A stretch of 64,000 nucleotides of DNA from an uncultured Bacteroidales bacterium (GTDB lineage Bacteria > Bacteroidota > Bacteroidia > Bacteroidales > Paludibacteraceae): NCBI GenBank assembly GCA_946406195.1, contig CAMJJT010000003.1, forward strand, positions 62,001-126,000, written 5' to 3'. Below the pieces are notes generated by a model. The model searched no databases. It was not told the DNA's origin and saw only the letters and a list, made by a program, of their open reading frames with translations. Within the stretch, counting starts at the first letter, position 1, and each line of letters starts with the position of its first letter. The position numbers and the translations under genes are program-made. This document shows positions 33,196 through 43,082 of the stretch, piece by piece.

Positions 33196-36100
33196 CAACA
33201 AAATTATTTAAATCAATCAATTTAATTCGCTGTGTTAGCGGGGCAAACCTAAACCTCTTCCGCTATACGGCGATGGTATTAGTGCTCCTGCTCGGGGTGA
33301 GTGAGGGTGTGTTTGGAACCAGCACTAATGCTTATTTGGGGGTTAAATCTGCCGCTCCTGCGCAGGGTTTGGTGTATTTGAGTACGAGTTCGGCCTCAGG
33401 CCCGTCAAGTATTGCTGCGTATCAAGAGTACTATCCCGGAGGATGTGTGGTGGGGCAGACAAATGACGATTCTGAACCTGCTAATTTGTGTTATATTGTG
33501 TCAGGTCAAAACCAAAATAAATCCAACTATGGTCCTTTTAATGGATATGCATGGGCAAAACCTGCTCGTGGGTTTGAGTTCGATACGTGGACGAACTATA
33601 TGACGAAGACCTCAGATAATAAAAAGGATTGTAATGATGCTACTGTTCGGGCGGGATGGAATGGTACTGCGGATAACCTTCAGAACTCTTGTGGCGGAGG
33701 ACAATGTGTATATAGCAGACCGGTGGCTAATTTTAAGGCGGCTACGGAATATACCGTTACATATCTAACACCTGTTGGCGGTACATATACCGTATCATAT
33801 TCTTATCTCAAGACTCGTGAAAGAACAACCGCATCTTTCTATGATGTGGGTGGTAATCCTAACTCATATCATGACTATGAGTTTTATTATGACGGGGAAG
33901 AGTATTCGATGACCGGAACGTCGGGAAATACGCCCGTCAAGTCCTATGCGGCAGATGAGATTACACTTACCGTTCCGTCAGCTACTACTAACTTCATCGG
34001 TTGGTATGAAGGAGACAATAAGATTTCTGAAAGTAAGACATTGAACTATACGCCTCATGCGAACGTATCCGTTTGTCCGATGTTTAAGGAATTGGCTTGG
34101 GGTGATGCCTCTGGTGATTTGGCTGTGAATGTGACGGCAAAAGGCGAGTACGGAGGGAAAACGGTTTATGTGGCTATACCTACATTGATTGGCTCTTGGT
34201 CTGCTTTGGATTTCACTGTTGCGCCGATGAGTCCATCTAATGAATTTGGTTCGATTGCCATTGGAACAATCTCGTTGGATAAGACGACTAATCCCAACCG
34301 TCTGGTGATTCCCTATACCTATACGGCGTCGAACTGGGGTGGAGTGGATGCTACATTTACTATTACCCCGTCTTTCGGCGCAACAAAGCAATTCTCTGTA
34401 GCATGTTCTGCAGAAGAGGTGGTAGATTATGAGGCTTGTATTGAGGAAAATGAGGTGCGTACCTATACCGGAACCTTGGCGGAAATGATGACACAGGCAA
34501 ATAGTATGAACAACCAGCCTGTGCTCAAACTGATGCAGAATAAGACAATCACCGCACCGCTTTCGTTTACCAATTCTTTCACGTTCGACGTGAACGGTAA
34601 GGTGCTTACGGCTAACTGCACGTCGGCATTCTCTATTGATGCGGCAGGTAAAGATGTGAAGATCATCGATGGCAGTTTTACGCAGGTCGGTGAGATTCAT
34701 ACGTCCCATGCTTCGGCGGGTGTAGTGAGCGTGGTAACCTTTACGCAAGCAGCCAAGTTGACGATGCAAGGCGGTACGCTGTCCGCAGAGAATACCGGTA
34801 CCGGTAGCGCGTATGGCGTGAATGTTTGCAACGGAAGTATCTTCTATATGACCAACGGTCAGTTGACCGTAACCGGTGTGTCCGAAGCACATGGTATCCA
34901 TGTGGCAACAGCAAGCGATTATGCTACGCTGAATGGCGGTAGCCTTACCGTTTCTGCTCCGACGCAAGCGTACGGTTTGTGGTCGGCAGGTCAAAGCAAT
35001 ATTACGGATGCAACGATTGATGTGGAAGCGACAACCGGCGCAAAAGCGTACGGAGTTTATGTCAATGGCGGTACCTCTACCTTGACGACGACGACGATAA
35101 CAGCGGATGCGAAGACTACGGAGGCATATGGTGCATGCGTCAATGCCGGTCGTTTGAACGTCAATGGCGGTAGTTTTGCAGTAACGGCTATTACGGATAA
35201 AGTGGATGGTGTGTATGTAGCAAGTGGTGCGACGGCAATGATACAGATGAATGCTAACGTTACAGCAACGCTTATTACTGGGAATGGCAGTAACAACGTA
35301 GAAGTATGCGGTGTTAATAATAAGGGTACCGTAAGTTTGAACAATATCTCGGTTACAGCAACTTCCGCAACGAACCGTGCTGCAGCGGTAAATACAGAGG
35401 CGAGTGCAGTGTCAACAACGATTGAAGGGGGTAGTTATACTGCACAATCCACTACGGAATTAGCATACGGTCTGCATCACCAATATGGAACGCTCAATGT
35501 GGATGGTGGTACATTTACTGCTACCGCAGCAGGTAATGGCAAAGCGTTTGGTGTACGCGCTGCGGCAGGTGGCTCTATCGCTAATGCGACATTGAAAGGC
35601 GAAGTGACAGGCGCTGGTACAAAGGCACATGGTCTTGGAGGTGTTACCAATGGTGTCAATATTTCCGTGACCAATTGTTCCATTACAGCCAAATCTGCTG
35701 CCTCTATTGCGTATGGTATCTATAGCCGTGCCAATGTGACCGCAACCGGATGTACCATAACTGCTACAGCAAACGGATCTACTGATGCGTATGGTTTATA
35801 TGCCGAAGCGGGTACGAATAATCTTATTAATTGCAATGCTACAATTTTTGCTCACTATATTACAGCATATGGTGTAAATCATTTAGATGGAACGGTCTCA
35901 ATTAATGGAGGTCAGTATGATGTGGAAGTTGAACAATCAACCAATACAGTAGAAGATTCTAAATGTTATGGCATTTACAATGCAGCAAATAAGACGATTA
36001 ACGTAGCAAACGCAACGTTCAACGTAACAGCATCGAATACTGCATGCTCACGGAATGTATATGGTGCATATGTGAATGGTGTATTAAATAGTGACCATTC

Positions 36101-39100
36101 TTCATATGTAGTTAAGGGACGTGTTACTATTCGTGGAATATACGGGAATACAGAGTCTTCTTTGAATTTAACGGATAATAACATTTATGCAGAATCAAAA
36201 AATGGTGATGATAGTTATGGAGTATATGCTAAAAAGAATTTTTCAATCAATGGAGATGTAGTTCGTTCAAAATCGACTTCTTCGAATACATATGCTATGT
36301 ATTTTGAAAACACAGCGAGTGGCGAAGTGTTGGATGGCAAATTTGCGGCAACTGGCAATGGAACTACAGATTTTGGTCCTTTGAACAACAAAGCTCTTGT
36401 AGCGAACGTGGTTTTGAAGGGAGGTATATATACGACTCCGGTTAATCTTAAGAGGTATATGTATACCGGTTATGGAGTATATACTTTAGACAACACACAT
36501 CCGGATTACGTAGATGGTTATCGATATATAATAACTACACAGAAGCCGAGCCCGTATGTATGTTATATCAAAAATGGCAATAAATATGAGACATTGGCTG
36601 CGGCTCTGCAATACACAAAGGACAATAGTGGTACATATACCATTATCATGACGCAGAACCATACTTTACCGGCAGGTGAATATGAGTTGCCTAAAGACGT
36701 AACTCTGCTGATTCCCTGTGACGAGCAGCAAGTTTCTATTGCAGGTGCGATTCCTACTTTCCGCACATCAGCAGGTGTTATTGAGGAGCACTTATGTCTG
36801 ACTTTGGATTCTGGCGCTTACTTGAATGTGAATGGGAAAATAGAAGTAGGAGGTGAAATGTATTGTCCTCATACTTCCAAAAATAGTTATAATAATAGTC
36901 CTTACGGACGTGTTCATATGGAGAAGGGAAGTCTTGTCCAACTCAACGATGGTGCTTTCCTTTACGCCTGGGGTTTTATTACAGGTAAAGGAGAGATAAA
37001 GGCAAAGAGTAACTCCGAAGTGCATGAAATGTTCCAGACGGGAGATATGAAGACGCTCACAGCATTGTATAATAACTACAATGATAATGAATATGGTTTC
37101 TTTCCTTTGAACCAATATTTTGTGCAAAACATTGAGGTTCCAACGACTTATTATTATAATTCACGCTTGACCACAGCTATGTGTATCTATTATAAGGAAA
37201 CTTTTATAGAGGATCATGACATTAACTTGGTGGGAACATCCGGCTCTTTGTTTTTAGTTAAAGGAAATGATGAGTCTTCTTGGGTGCGCAAAAGTTATGA
37301 TGCGACACTTGACTATCAAGTGTATGAAGTAAATAGTCAGGCTCAATTAGGATCGATTTCTTTGTCTCTCAATAATATTCCATTTTTGGGATCTGTAACG
37401 TTTAACTCTTCTGGATATATTCTTCCTATTACGAGTAATATGAAAATCCATATTAAAGATGGAGACTTTGCTATCACACAGAGTACACAATTCCTACCAG
37501 GCTCATCGATAGAAATAAACAAAACAGCTTCGCTTACAATTAATTCTGGAAAGAATATATATGTATTTGATAAAGATCAATGGCCTTTGACTGCTACTGC
37601 TCCTGTTTTCTCACCGAGTTGGAATAACGGCACTAAACCTTCTAGATCTATAGTTGATGCTGCTTTCAATGTACATGGAAATATTAATGTGACAGGGAAA
37701 CTATACACCTCCAAGTTAATAGCAAGCGGAACAAATAGCACTAAGGGCGCTAACATATTTTCAAACAATCAAGATGCCGGAACGGTTAAATTTAATACCG
37801 CTTCAGGAACAAGTGATGCTACTGTCACATTGATGACAAGTGAAACGGCAACAAGAGCCGTGACGATGGAATTGGCGCAACTCAAAAATAAGGATGGGTC
37901 TTTCACTTCGACGAGTAATACTGCATCAGATGAGTCATTCATTTATTTGGAAGATCAATGGCAGAAGACCTATACAAACGATTGCTTTGAGGTGATCGGT
38001 TCGACTGTATATGCGAAACCGTCCGAGTATGTGGCATTGACAAATACGGCAAAGGATGCTAATGATAAGTGGATTGGTGTGGCAGAAAGCAATCATACCT
38101 ATGCCGCAGAAGGAGGAAAAATCCTAATATTGATGGATGACTGCCAGTGGTGGGAAGTGGTAGCAACGTCTGATCCTACTGTATTCGAATGTAAGAAGAC
38201 CGGTTATGAAGGATTCTACTACTATGATGATACGTCAAGCAAGTGGAAACTGAAGACCGTCAATGTGAAGTTCTATTCGGCGGAGACGGGTGACAATGTG
38301 CTGAAGACTATTGTTACCGATTACAACGGTATTCCGGATCAGGCAGTGATTGCTTCCAACCCGACGAAAGCAACCACGACGGGATATACTTATACGTTCT
38401 ACGGCTGGAAGAGTAGTGTGACCGGAGATACTATTCCTTGGACTGGTCAACTGGAAGTAGCTACAGATGATATGTCCTATCGTCCGGTATTCACAGAGAC
38501 CAAGCGTAACTACACCATCACGCTCAACGATGCCAACAACGGTGCTACGGTTTATCTGGAAGTACCGTATAATGACATGCCGGAATATGAAGCAAAGAAA
38601 GATGCTACTGCGCAATATACCTATTCGTTCAATGGATGGAGTCCTGCTCTGGCTGCGGTAACTGGCACGGCAACTTATACCGCGCAATGGACCAGCGTGA
38701 CAAACCGTTATACCGTTACTTGGATGAATGGCGATGATGTCTTGGAGACGGATAAGAACCAAGAGTATGGTAAACTTACCTCGTATGATGGTGCTACGCC
38801 GACTAAGGCAGCTGACAATAACTATGCCTATACGTTCAGCGGATGGCTCAATAGTCTGACAGGTAACATGCGGGTGAACAACGAAACTGTGACCGGTGCA
38901 ATCACCTATACGGCGCAATTCAGCACCACACCGCGTTATATGATCACCTTCGCGAACTACGATGGTACCCAGCTGCAGAGAGAGCCGGTAACGCAGAATG
39001 AGACACCTATTTATAATGGCGTGACACCAGCTCGTGCGCGCGACTTGGACGGATATTATATCTTCACCGGTTGGAAGCGTAATAGCACAGGTATTGACTA

Positions 39101-42100
39101 TGCTCCTAATGCGGAATTGCCTGCAGCTACGCAGAAAGAGACATATACGGCGCAGTATAGTTATACCAACGATCTGTTTACCATTACGCTCAAGAATGTC
39201 GATGGTAATGGCGCCACCTGGTCCGGTAAGTTCGGTGAGGGATCTACGCCGTTCTATAACCCGAATAACAATGATATTCCGGTTATTCCGACCAAGACCG
39301 GTAATGCGCAGTATAGTTATACGTTCGACGGTTGGTCGCTGACTAGCGGTGGTGCCAAACTGGATCCGGTGCCTGCGGTATCGGGTGAGGCTACCTACTG
39401 GGCACTCTTCACGCAGAGTGTGAATAAGTATGATATTACCTTTGCGAACATTGATGGCTTCGGCGCATCACAGACGATTCAAGTTGAATACGGTTCAGTG
39501 CCTGTATGTCCGGTAGTGCCGAGGAAAGAAGAGGGCGTAAAGACCTGGGCGTTCGAGAGTTGGGCAGAAGGAGATCCTGTTGCTGTAACAGGAGACGCTA
39601 CCTATACGGCACAATTCAGCAGCACGTACACAACACGTCAGTTTGATATTACGTTCGACTTGGATAATGGTACACAGGTTGTTGTTCCTGTGACGTACGG
39701 CGAGACACCTTCCTGGACGGGAGAGACACCTGTGAAACCGACAGATGCACAATATACCTATACCTTCTCGGGTTGGTATCCTGATTTCGAACCGGTTACG
39801 GAGGAAGCAAGTTATCTGGCATTATACACGGAGACGGTTCGTAGTTACACCGTGCGCTTTGTGAACTGGGATGGTACTGAATTAAAGTCATCATCTCTCA
39901 ATTTCGGTGCGACACCTACGCCTCCGAGTAATCCTACAAGACCGGCCCAAAATGGAAAATTCTACACTTTTAATGGTTGGTCACCGGCCATCTCTTCTGT
40001 CGCAGGAGATCAGGTATATACTGCTCAATACACAGAACAAACCGGTGTGGCAACGGTAACCAATGGTACTACAACCATGCCGTATTCAACATGGAGTGCA
40101 GCATTCCAAGCAGCGAATCAAGCAAGTGGATGTACAATAAAATTGTATGCAGACGTAACGGCAAATGCCGTATCTTCAGGAAATGTAACCAAAAGTATGA
40201 CGATTGACTTGAATGGTTATACAATATCCTGCTCAACGAGTTCTACGAGTACCACGCGATTATTCTATATGAATACTAATAATTGCACGCTGACTATCAA
40301 TGACTCCAAAGGAAGTGGTCACGATGGAATGATATCCTTTACAGGAAGCGGGAATGCAAAATACTTCTTAATAGATGTATATTATAATAGTACCTCTACA
40401 GTTGCAATTATTAACGGCGGAATTATCCATATGAATTATACAGGCAACTCTTCCTATTATGGATCTGTAGTCCGTTTGTATAACACATACTCTACTCTTA
40501 AGCTTTATGGCGGTGAGTTGATTGCTACTGCTACTAACGGTAAAGGCTATGCTATAGAACATGATAGTGGTGCTAAGTATGGATATGCATATATCTACGG
40601 AGGAAAATTGAAAGCGAAAACGGATATTATTTTAAATACCAGTTCATCCTACAAAAATAGAAATACCCTTTACGGTGGCTATTACTCTAAAGACCCTGGT
40701 ACAAATGTGACCATTGATACTGATTACGAAAAAGTGCAAATTAACAATGCAACCGAGGATGCAGAGTTTAGTAATGGTTATACATATAAAGTCATACCAA
40801 AGCGTTATACGTTGACGTGGAATGTAAATGGTGGTAATGCCTTGACAGGAACATATACTTCTGGTTCTGTTTCCTGGGGTACCACGATTGTTAAACCGGC
40901 AGACCCGACTCGCACCGGTTATACGTTCAATGGCTGGAACACTACTCCTGCTGCCACCATGCCCAAAGCCAATACGACTTATACTGCACAGTGGTCTCCG
41001 AATACGAATACTCCGTATACGGTTAAACACTACAAGCAGAATGTGGATGACGATAACTACACTTTGTTTGAGACGGAGGATAAGACCGGTACAACCGCAG
41101 CAAATGTGACTCCGGAAACGAAGAACTACACCGGCTTCACCGCTCCTGCTACGCAGACGGAGGCAATTGCTGCCGACGGTTCGTTGGTAATCGAATACGA
41201 ATATACGCGCAATAGTTATGAACTATCCTGGGATGCGAATGGAGGAACAATATCCGGTGCATATACCAGCGGAAGTGTCTTATTCGAAGCGCCGATTACT
41301 GCTCCAACAGTTACCCGTGCAGGTTATGAGTTCGCAGAATGGAACGCAACGCCTTTAACGACGATGCCGGCAGAGCCCTTAGCTTATACTGCGCAGTGGA
41401 CCATTGATGCTGATTTGGTGGTAGAAGAAGGAGCGCCGGTAGTGGTGTCGGAAGATGAGCAAGTAACGACTACTACGGTTCATGTGTCCGGCGAGTTACA
41501 AATCGAAGAAGGAACAACGTTGGCAACGGACAACCTAATTCTTGAGGCTTCTGCTGAAAACTCTGGAGAGATCACCGGAGGCGGCGACGTGACTGTTACT
41601 CCTGTAACCGGAAACGTCTATTTCGACCTGACCCTCAATACATGGGGACGTCACTGGCATTCATTCGGTGTGCCTTGGCAAGTGGATCTGGATGAGCATC
41701 AATTAGTGGAGGTTAAAAACAAGAATGGAGAACCATGTAACCGTCCTTTAGTCTTAGATGTTGATTATGATATCGTATGGTACAATGGTCAGACTCGTGC
41801 CGATCATCATGGTTACGTACCTGCTTGCTGGGAGTATATCGTGGATTACACCGACGAACGTCATGCGCAGCTCTATCCGGGCAAGGCATACATGATTGGC
41901 TTTGCATCAGCAGTAGGTACAGTTCGATTCGTCAAAAAGTCAGGTGCTCCGATATTCTACAACGAGAATGTGGAGGTAATGGAGAATGGCTACAACGGCG
42001 ATGATGTGCATGGCGGTTGGAACGCGATCGCCAATCCGAAGGTTTACCATACGCTCATGAGCGGTCTGACTGGTGTAAGCTTTGCGCAAGTACACAAGAG

Positions 42101-42821
42101 TGATACGATTGGCGCGGATACCTATCAGCCTTGTTCGCTGGATGATCATAAGTTTGTTGTCGGCATGGCTGTTTATGTACAAGCGCAGGAGACCCAGCCG
42201 GTTACCATTAATAAAGCCGGTTCGCAGCCCGTTATCAGTGCTCCACACAGACGTGTACAAGGAACGCAAGACATCAATACTGTCATGCGTTGCGAGGTGG
42301 AGATAGCTCCCGAGGGCGGCAAGATGGCAGATCGTATCTATGTACAGCCGGAGGATGAGAAGGAAGATCGCTATGTAGCCGGTAAAGATGTCAGCAAGAT
42401 GGGCGTCAGTGGCAAACGCGCACAGATGTGGATTGAGCGTTATGGTCAAAAACTCTGCGTCAACACGATCGCGCCGGTTAACGACAAAGCTAATTATCCC
42501 TTAAGTGTTTACGCACCGGCTGATGGTAATTATTCCATCTATCTCAATAACCAACCAAGCGAGGATATTACATTATACCTCACCTATGATGGTAGAGCTA
42601 TATGGAATCTGTCTTCGGGCGAATATATGGCTACCTTGAATAAGGGTACAGATACGCATTATGGTTTGCGCATCGTTCGGAAAACTCCTGCGGTTGCAAC
42701 CGGTATAGAGGAAACCACTATCCTTAATGGCGATGCTGTCCGCAAAGTGATTGTGGATGATAAAATATTCGTCATCCGTGGCAACAATGTGTATAGCATC
42801 GATGGCCAGATGGTAAAATAA
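33192..42821 (+). CDS. giant secreted surface protein, paralogue of the 2283-aa protein
   Basis: A 3209-aa protein. A signal/membrane segment (YTAMVLVLLLGVSEGVFG) lies near residues 27-44, with a longer N-terminus than the paralogue. Residues about 430-1080 form an array of short beta-helix-like repeats with AYGVYVNGG / ITA motifs. A region shared with the paralogue follows (YGRVHMEKGS, YFVQNIEVP, QVYEVNS). Eight List-Bact/InlB-type repeats span about 1690-2286. A second beta-helix-like block (about 2290-2535) interrupts the array. Three further repeats follow, the middle one MucBP-like (VKHYKQNVDDDNY). The C-terminal region matches the paralogue and ends RKVIVDDKIFVIRGNNVYS and IDGQMVK, a T9SS-like tail. 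Probably a surface adhesin; cargo status is inferred. Confidence 0.85.
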   Translation: MTTKLFKSINLIRCVSGANLNLFRYTAMVLVLLLGVSEGVFGTSTNAYLGVKSAAPAQGLVYLSTSSASGPSSIAAYQEYYPGGCVVGQTNDDSEPANLCYIVSGQNQNKSNYGPFNGYAWAKPARGFEFDTWTNYMTKTSDNKKDCNDATVRAGWNGTADNLQNSCGGGQCVYSRPVANFKAATEYTVTYLTPVGGTYTVSYSYLKTRERTTASFYDVGGNPNSYHDYEFYYDGEEYSMTGTSGNTPVKSYAADEITLTVPSATTNFIGWYEGDNKISESKTLNYTPHANVSVCPMFKELAWGDASGDLAVNVTAKGEYGGKTVYVAIPTLIGSWSALDFTVAPMSPSNEFGSIAIGTISLDKTTNPNRLVIPYTYTASNWGGVDATFTITPSFGATKQFSVACSAEEVVDYEACIEENEVRTYTGTLAEMMTQANSMNNQPVLKLMQNKTITAPLSFTNSFTFDVNGKVLTANCTSAFSIDAAGKDVKIIDGSFTQVGEIHTSHASAGVVSVVTFTQAAKLTMQGGTLSAENTGTGSAYGVNVCNGSIFYMTNGQLTVTGVSEAHGIHVATASDYATLNGGSLTVSAPTQAYGLWSAGQSNITDATIDVEATTGAKAYGVYVNGGTSTLTTTTITADAKTTEAYGACVNAGRLNVNGGSFAVTAITDKVDGVYVASGATAMIQMNANVTATLITGNGSNNVEVCGVNNKGTVSLNNISVTATSATNRAAAVNTEASAVSTTIEGGSYTAQSTTELAYGLHHQYGTLNVDGGTFTATAAGNGKAFGVRAAAGGSIANATLKGEVTGAGTKAHGLGGVTNGVNISVTNCSITAKSAASIAYGIYSRANVTATGCTITATANGSTDAYGLYAEAGTNNLINCNATIFAHYITAYGVNHLDGTVSINGGQYDVEVEQSTNTVEDSKCYGIYNAANKTINVANATFNVTASNTACSRNVYGAYVNGVLNSDHSSYVVKGRVTIRGIYGNTESSLNLTDNNIYAESKNGDDSYGVYAKKNFSINGDVVRSKSTSSNTYAMYFENTASGEVLDGKFAATGNGTTDFGPLNNKALVANVVLKGGIYTTPVNLKRYMYTGYGVYTLDNTHPDYVDGYRYIITTQKPSPYVCYIKNGNKYETLAAALQYTKDNSGTYTIIMTQNHTLPAGEYELPKDVTLLIPCDEQQVSIAGAIPTFRTSAGVIEEHLCLTLDSGAYLNVNGKIEVGGEMYCPHTSKNSYNNSPYGRVHMEKGSLVQLNDGAFLYAWGFITGKGEIKAKSNSEVHEMFQTGDMKTLTALYNNYNDNEYGFFPLNQYFVQNIEVPTTYYYNSRLTTAMCIYYKETFIEDHDINLVGTSGSLFLVKGNDESSWVRKSYDATLDYQVYEVNSQAQLGSISLSLNNIPFLGSVTFNSSGYILPITSNMKIHIKDGDFAITQSTQFLPGSSIEINKTASLTINSGKNIYVFDKDQWPLTATAPVFSPSWNNGTKPSRSIVDAAFNVHGNINVTGKLYTSKLIASGTNSTKGANIFSNNQDAGTVKFNTASGTSDATVTLMTSETATRAVTMELAQLKNKDGSFTSTSNTASDESFIYLEDQWQKTYTNDCFEVIGSTVYAKPSEYVALTNTAKDANDKWIGVAESNHTYAAEGGKILILMDDCQWWEVVATSDPTVFECKKTGYEGFYYYDDTSSKWKLKTVNVKFYSAETGDNVLKTIVTDYNGIPDQAVIASNPTKATTTGYTYTFYGWKSSVTGDTIPWTGQLEVATDDMSYRPVFTETKRNYTITLNDANNGATVYLEVPYNDMPEYEAKKDATAQYTYSFNGWSPALAAVTGTATYTAQWTSVTNRYTVTWMNGDDVLETDKNQEYGKLTSYDGATPTKAADNNYAYTFSGWLNSLTGNMRVNNETVTGAITYTAQFSTTPRYMITFANYDGTQLQREPVTQNETPIYNGVTPARARDLDGYYIFTGWKRNSTGIDYAPNAELPAATQKETYTAQYSYTNDLFTITLKNVDGNGATWSGKFGEGSTPFYNPNNNDIPVIPTKTGNAQYSYTFDGWSLTSGGAKLDPVPAVSGEATYWALFTQSVNKYDITFANIDGFGASQTIQVEYGSVPVCPVVPRKEEGVKTWAFESWAEGDPVAVTGDATYTAQFSSTYTTRQFDITFDLDNGTQVVVPVTYGETPSWTGETPVKPTDAQYTYTFSGWYPDFEPVTEEASYLALYTETVRSYTVRFVNWDGTELKSSSLNFGATPTPPSNPTRPAQNGKFYTFNGWSPAISSVAGDQVYTAQYTEQTGVATVTNGTTTMPYSTWSAAFQAANQASGCTIKLYADVTANAVSSGNVTKSMTIDLNGYTISCSTSSTSTTRLFYMNTNNCTLTINDSKGSGHDGMISFTGSGNAKYFLIDVYYNSTSTVAIINGGIIHMNYTGNSSYYGSVVRLYNTYSTLKLYGGELIATATNGKGYAIEHDSGAKYGYAYIYGGKLKAKTDIILNTSSSYKNRNTLYGGYYSKDPGTNVTIDTDYEKVQINNATEDAEFSNGYTYKVIPKRYTLTWNVNGGNALTGTYTSGSVSWGTTIVKPADPTRTGYTFNGWNTTPAATMPKANTTYTAQWSPNTNTPYTVKHYKQNVDDDNYTLFETEDKTGTTAANVTPETKNYTGFTAPATQTEAIAADGSLVIEYEYTRNSYELSWDANGGTISGAYTSGSVLFEAPITAPTVTRAGYEFAEWNATPLTTMPAEPLAYTAQWTIDADLVVEEGAPVVVSEDEQVTTTTVHVSGELQIEEGTTLATDNLILEASAENSGEITGGGDVTVTPVTGNVYFDLTLNTWGRHWHSFGVPWQVDLDEHQLVEVKNKNGEPCNRPLVLDVDYDIVWYNGQTRADHHGYVPACWEYIVDYTDERHAQLYPGKAYMIGFASAVGTVRFVKKSGAPIFYNENVEVMENGYNGDDVHGGWNAIANPKVYHTLMSGLTGVSFAQVHKSDTIGADTYQPCSLDDHKFVVGMAVYVQAQETQPVTINKAGSQPVISAPHRRVQGTQDINTVMRCEVEIAPEGGKMADRIYVQPEDEKEDRYVAGKDVSKMGVSGKRAQMWIERYGQKLCVNTIAPVNDKANYPLSVYAPADGNYSIYLNNQPSEDITLYLTYDGRAIWNLSSGEYMATLNKGTDTHYGLRIVRKTPAVATGIEETTILNGDAVRKVIVDDKIFVIRGNNVYSIDGQMVK

Positions 42822-42827
42822 CTTTCG

Positions 42828-42855
42828 AAATAACGTCATTACGAATTACGAAAAA
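42828..42855. repeat. CGTCATTACG intergenic repeat
   Basis: CGAAATAACGTCATTACG then AATTACGAAAA, matching 25882-25916 in sequence and in position between giant gene and small peptide gene. Confidence 0.7.
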
Positions 42856-42866
42856 TAATTGGCTTT

Positions 42867-43010
42867 ATGGAAAAGAAACAATATATAGTACCTTTTGTTG
42901 AGACAACTCAGTTTGGCGCGGACGTAATCATGCGTGCTGTAGGCGGTGATGCTAGTTTGCCTAATGGTGAAATGCACAATGCCCCTGCCCGTCGAACAGA
43001 TGTGTTCTGA
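42867..43010 (+). CDS. small 47-aa peptide paired with giant protein 2
   Basis: A 47-codon ORF beginning MEKKQYIVPFVETTQ and ending NAPARRTDVF. It is a paralogue of the 50-aa ORF at 25930 (shared QYI-I/V-P...E start and AP-x-RRT-x-VF end). No signal peptide, membrane segment or Cys. It lies 45 bp after giant gene 2. Function unknown; candidates are a regulatory or chaperone-like partner of the giant protein, or a processed peptide. Confidence 0.75.
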   Translation: MEKKQYIVPFVETTQFGADVIMRAVGGDASLPNGEMHNAPARRTDVF

Positions 43011-43082
43011 TGAACGATTAGCGAGTTAGGGATTAGCGAATTAGAGAAAAGATTACATTTTGTAAGCAGTTGAAATTATTCC

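Noticed and set aside
34700..36400. CRISPR-like spacing in the repetitive DNA of giant gene 2
   Set aside because: The repeats are degenerate coding repeats in one continuous reading frame, without constant direct repeats and unique spacers. No CRISPR array was seen in the window.
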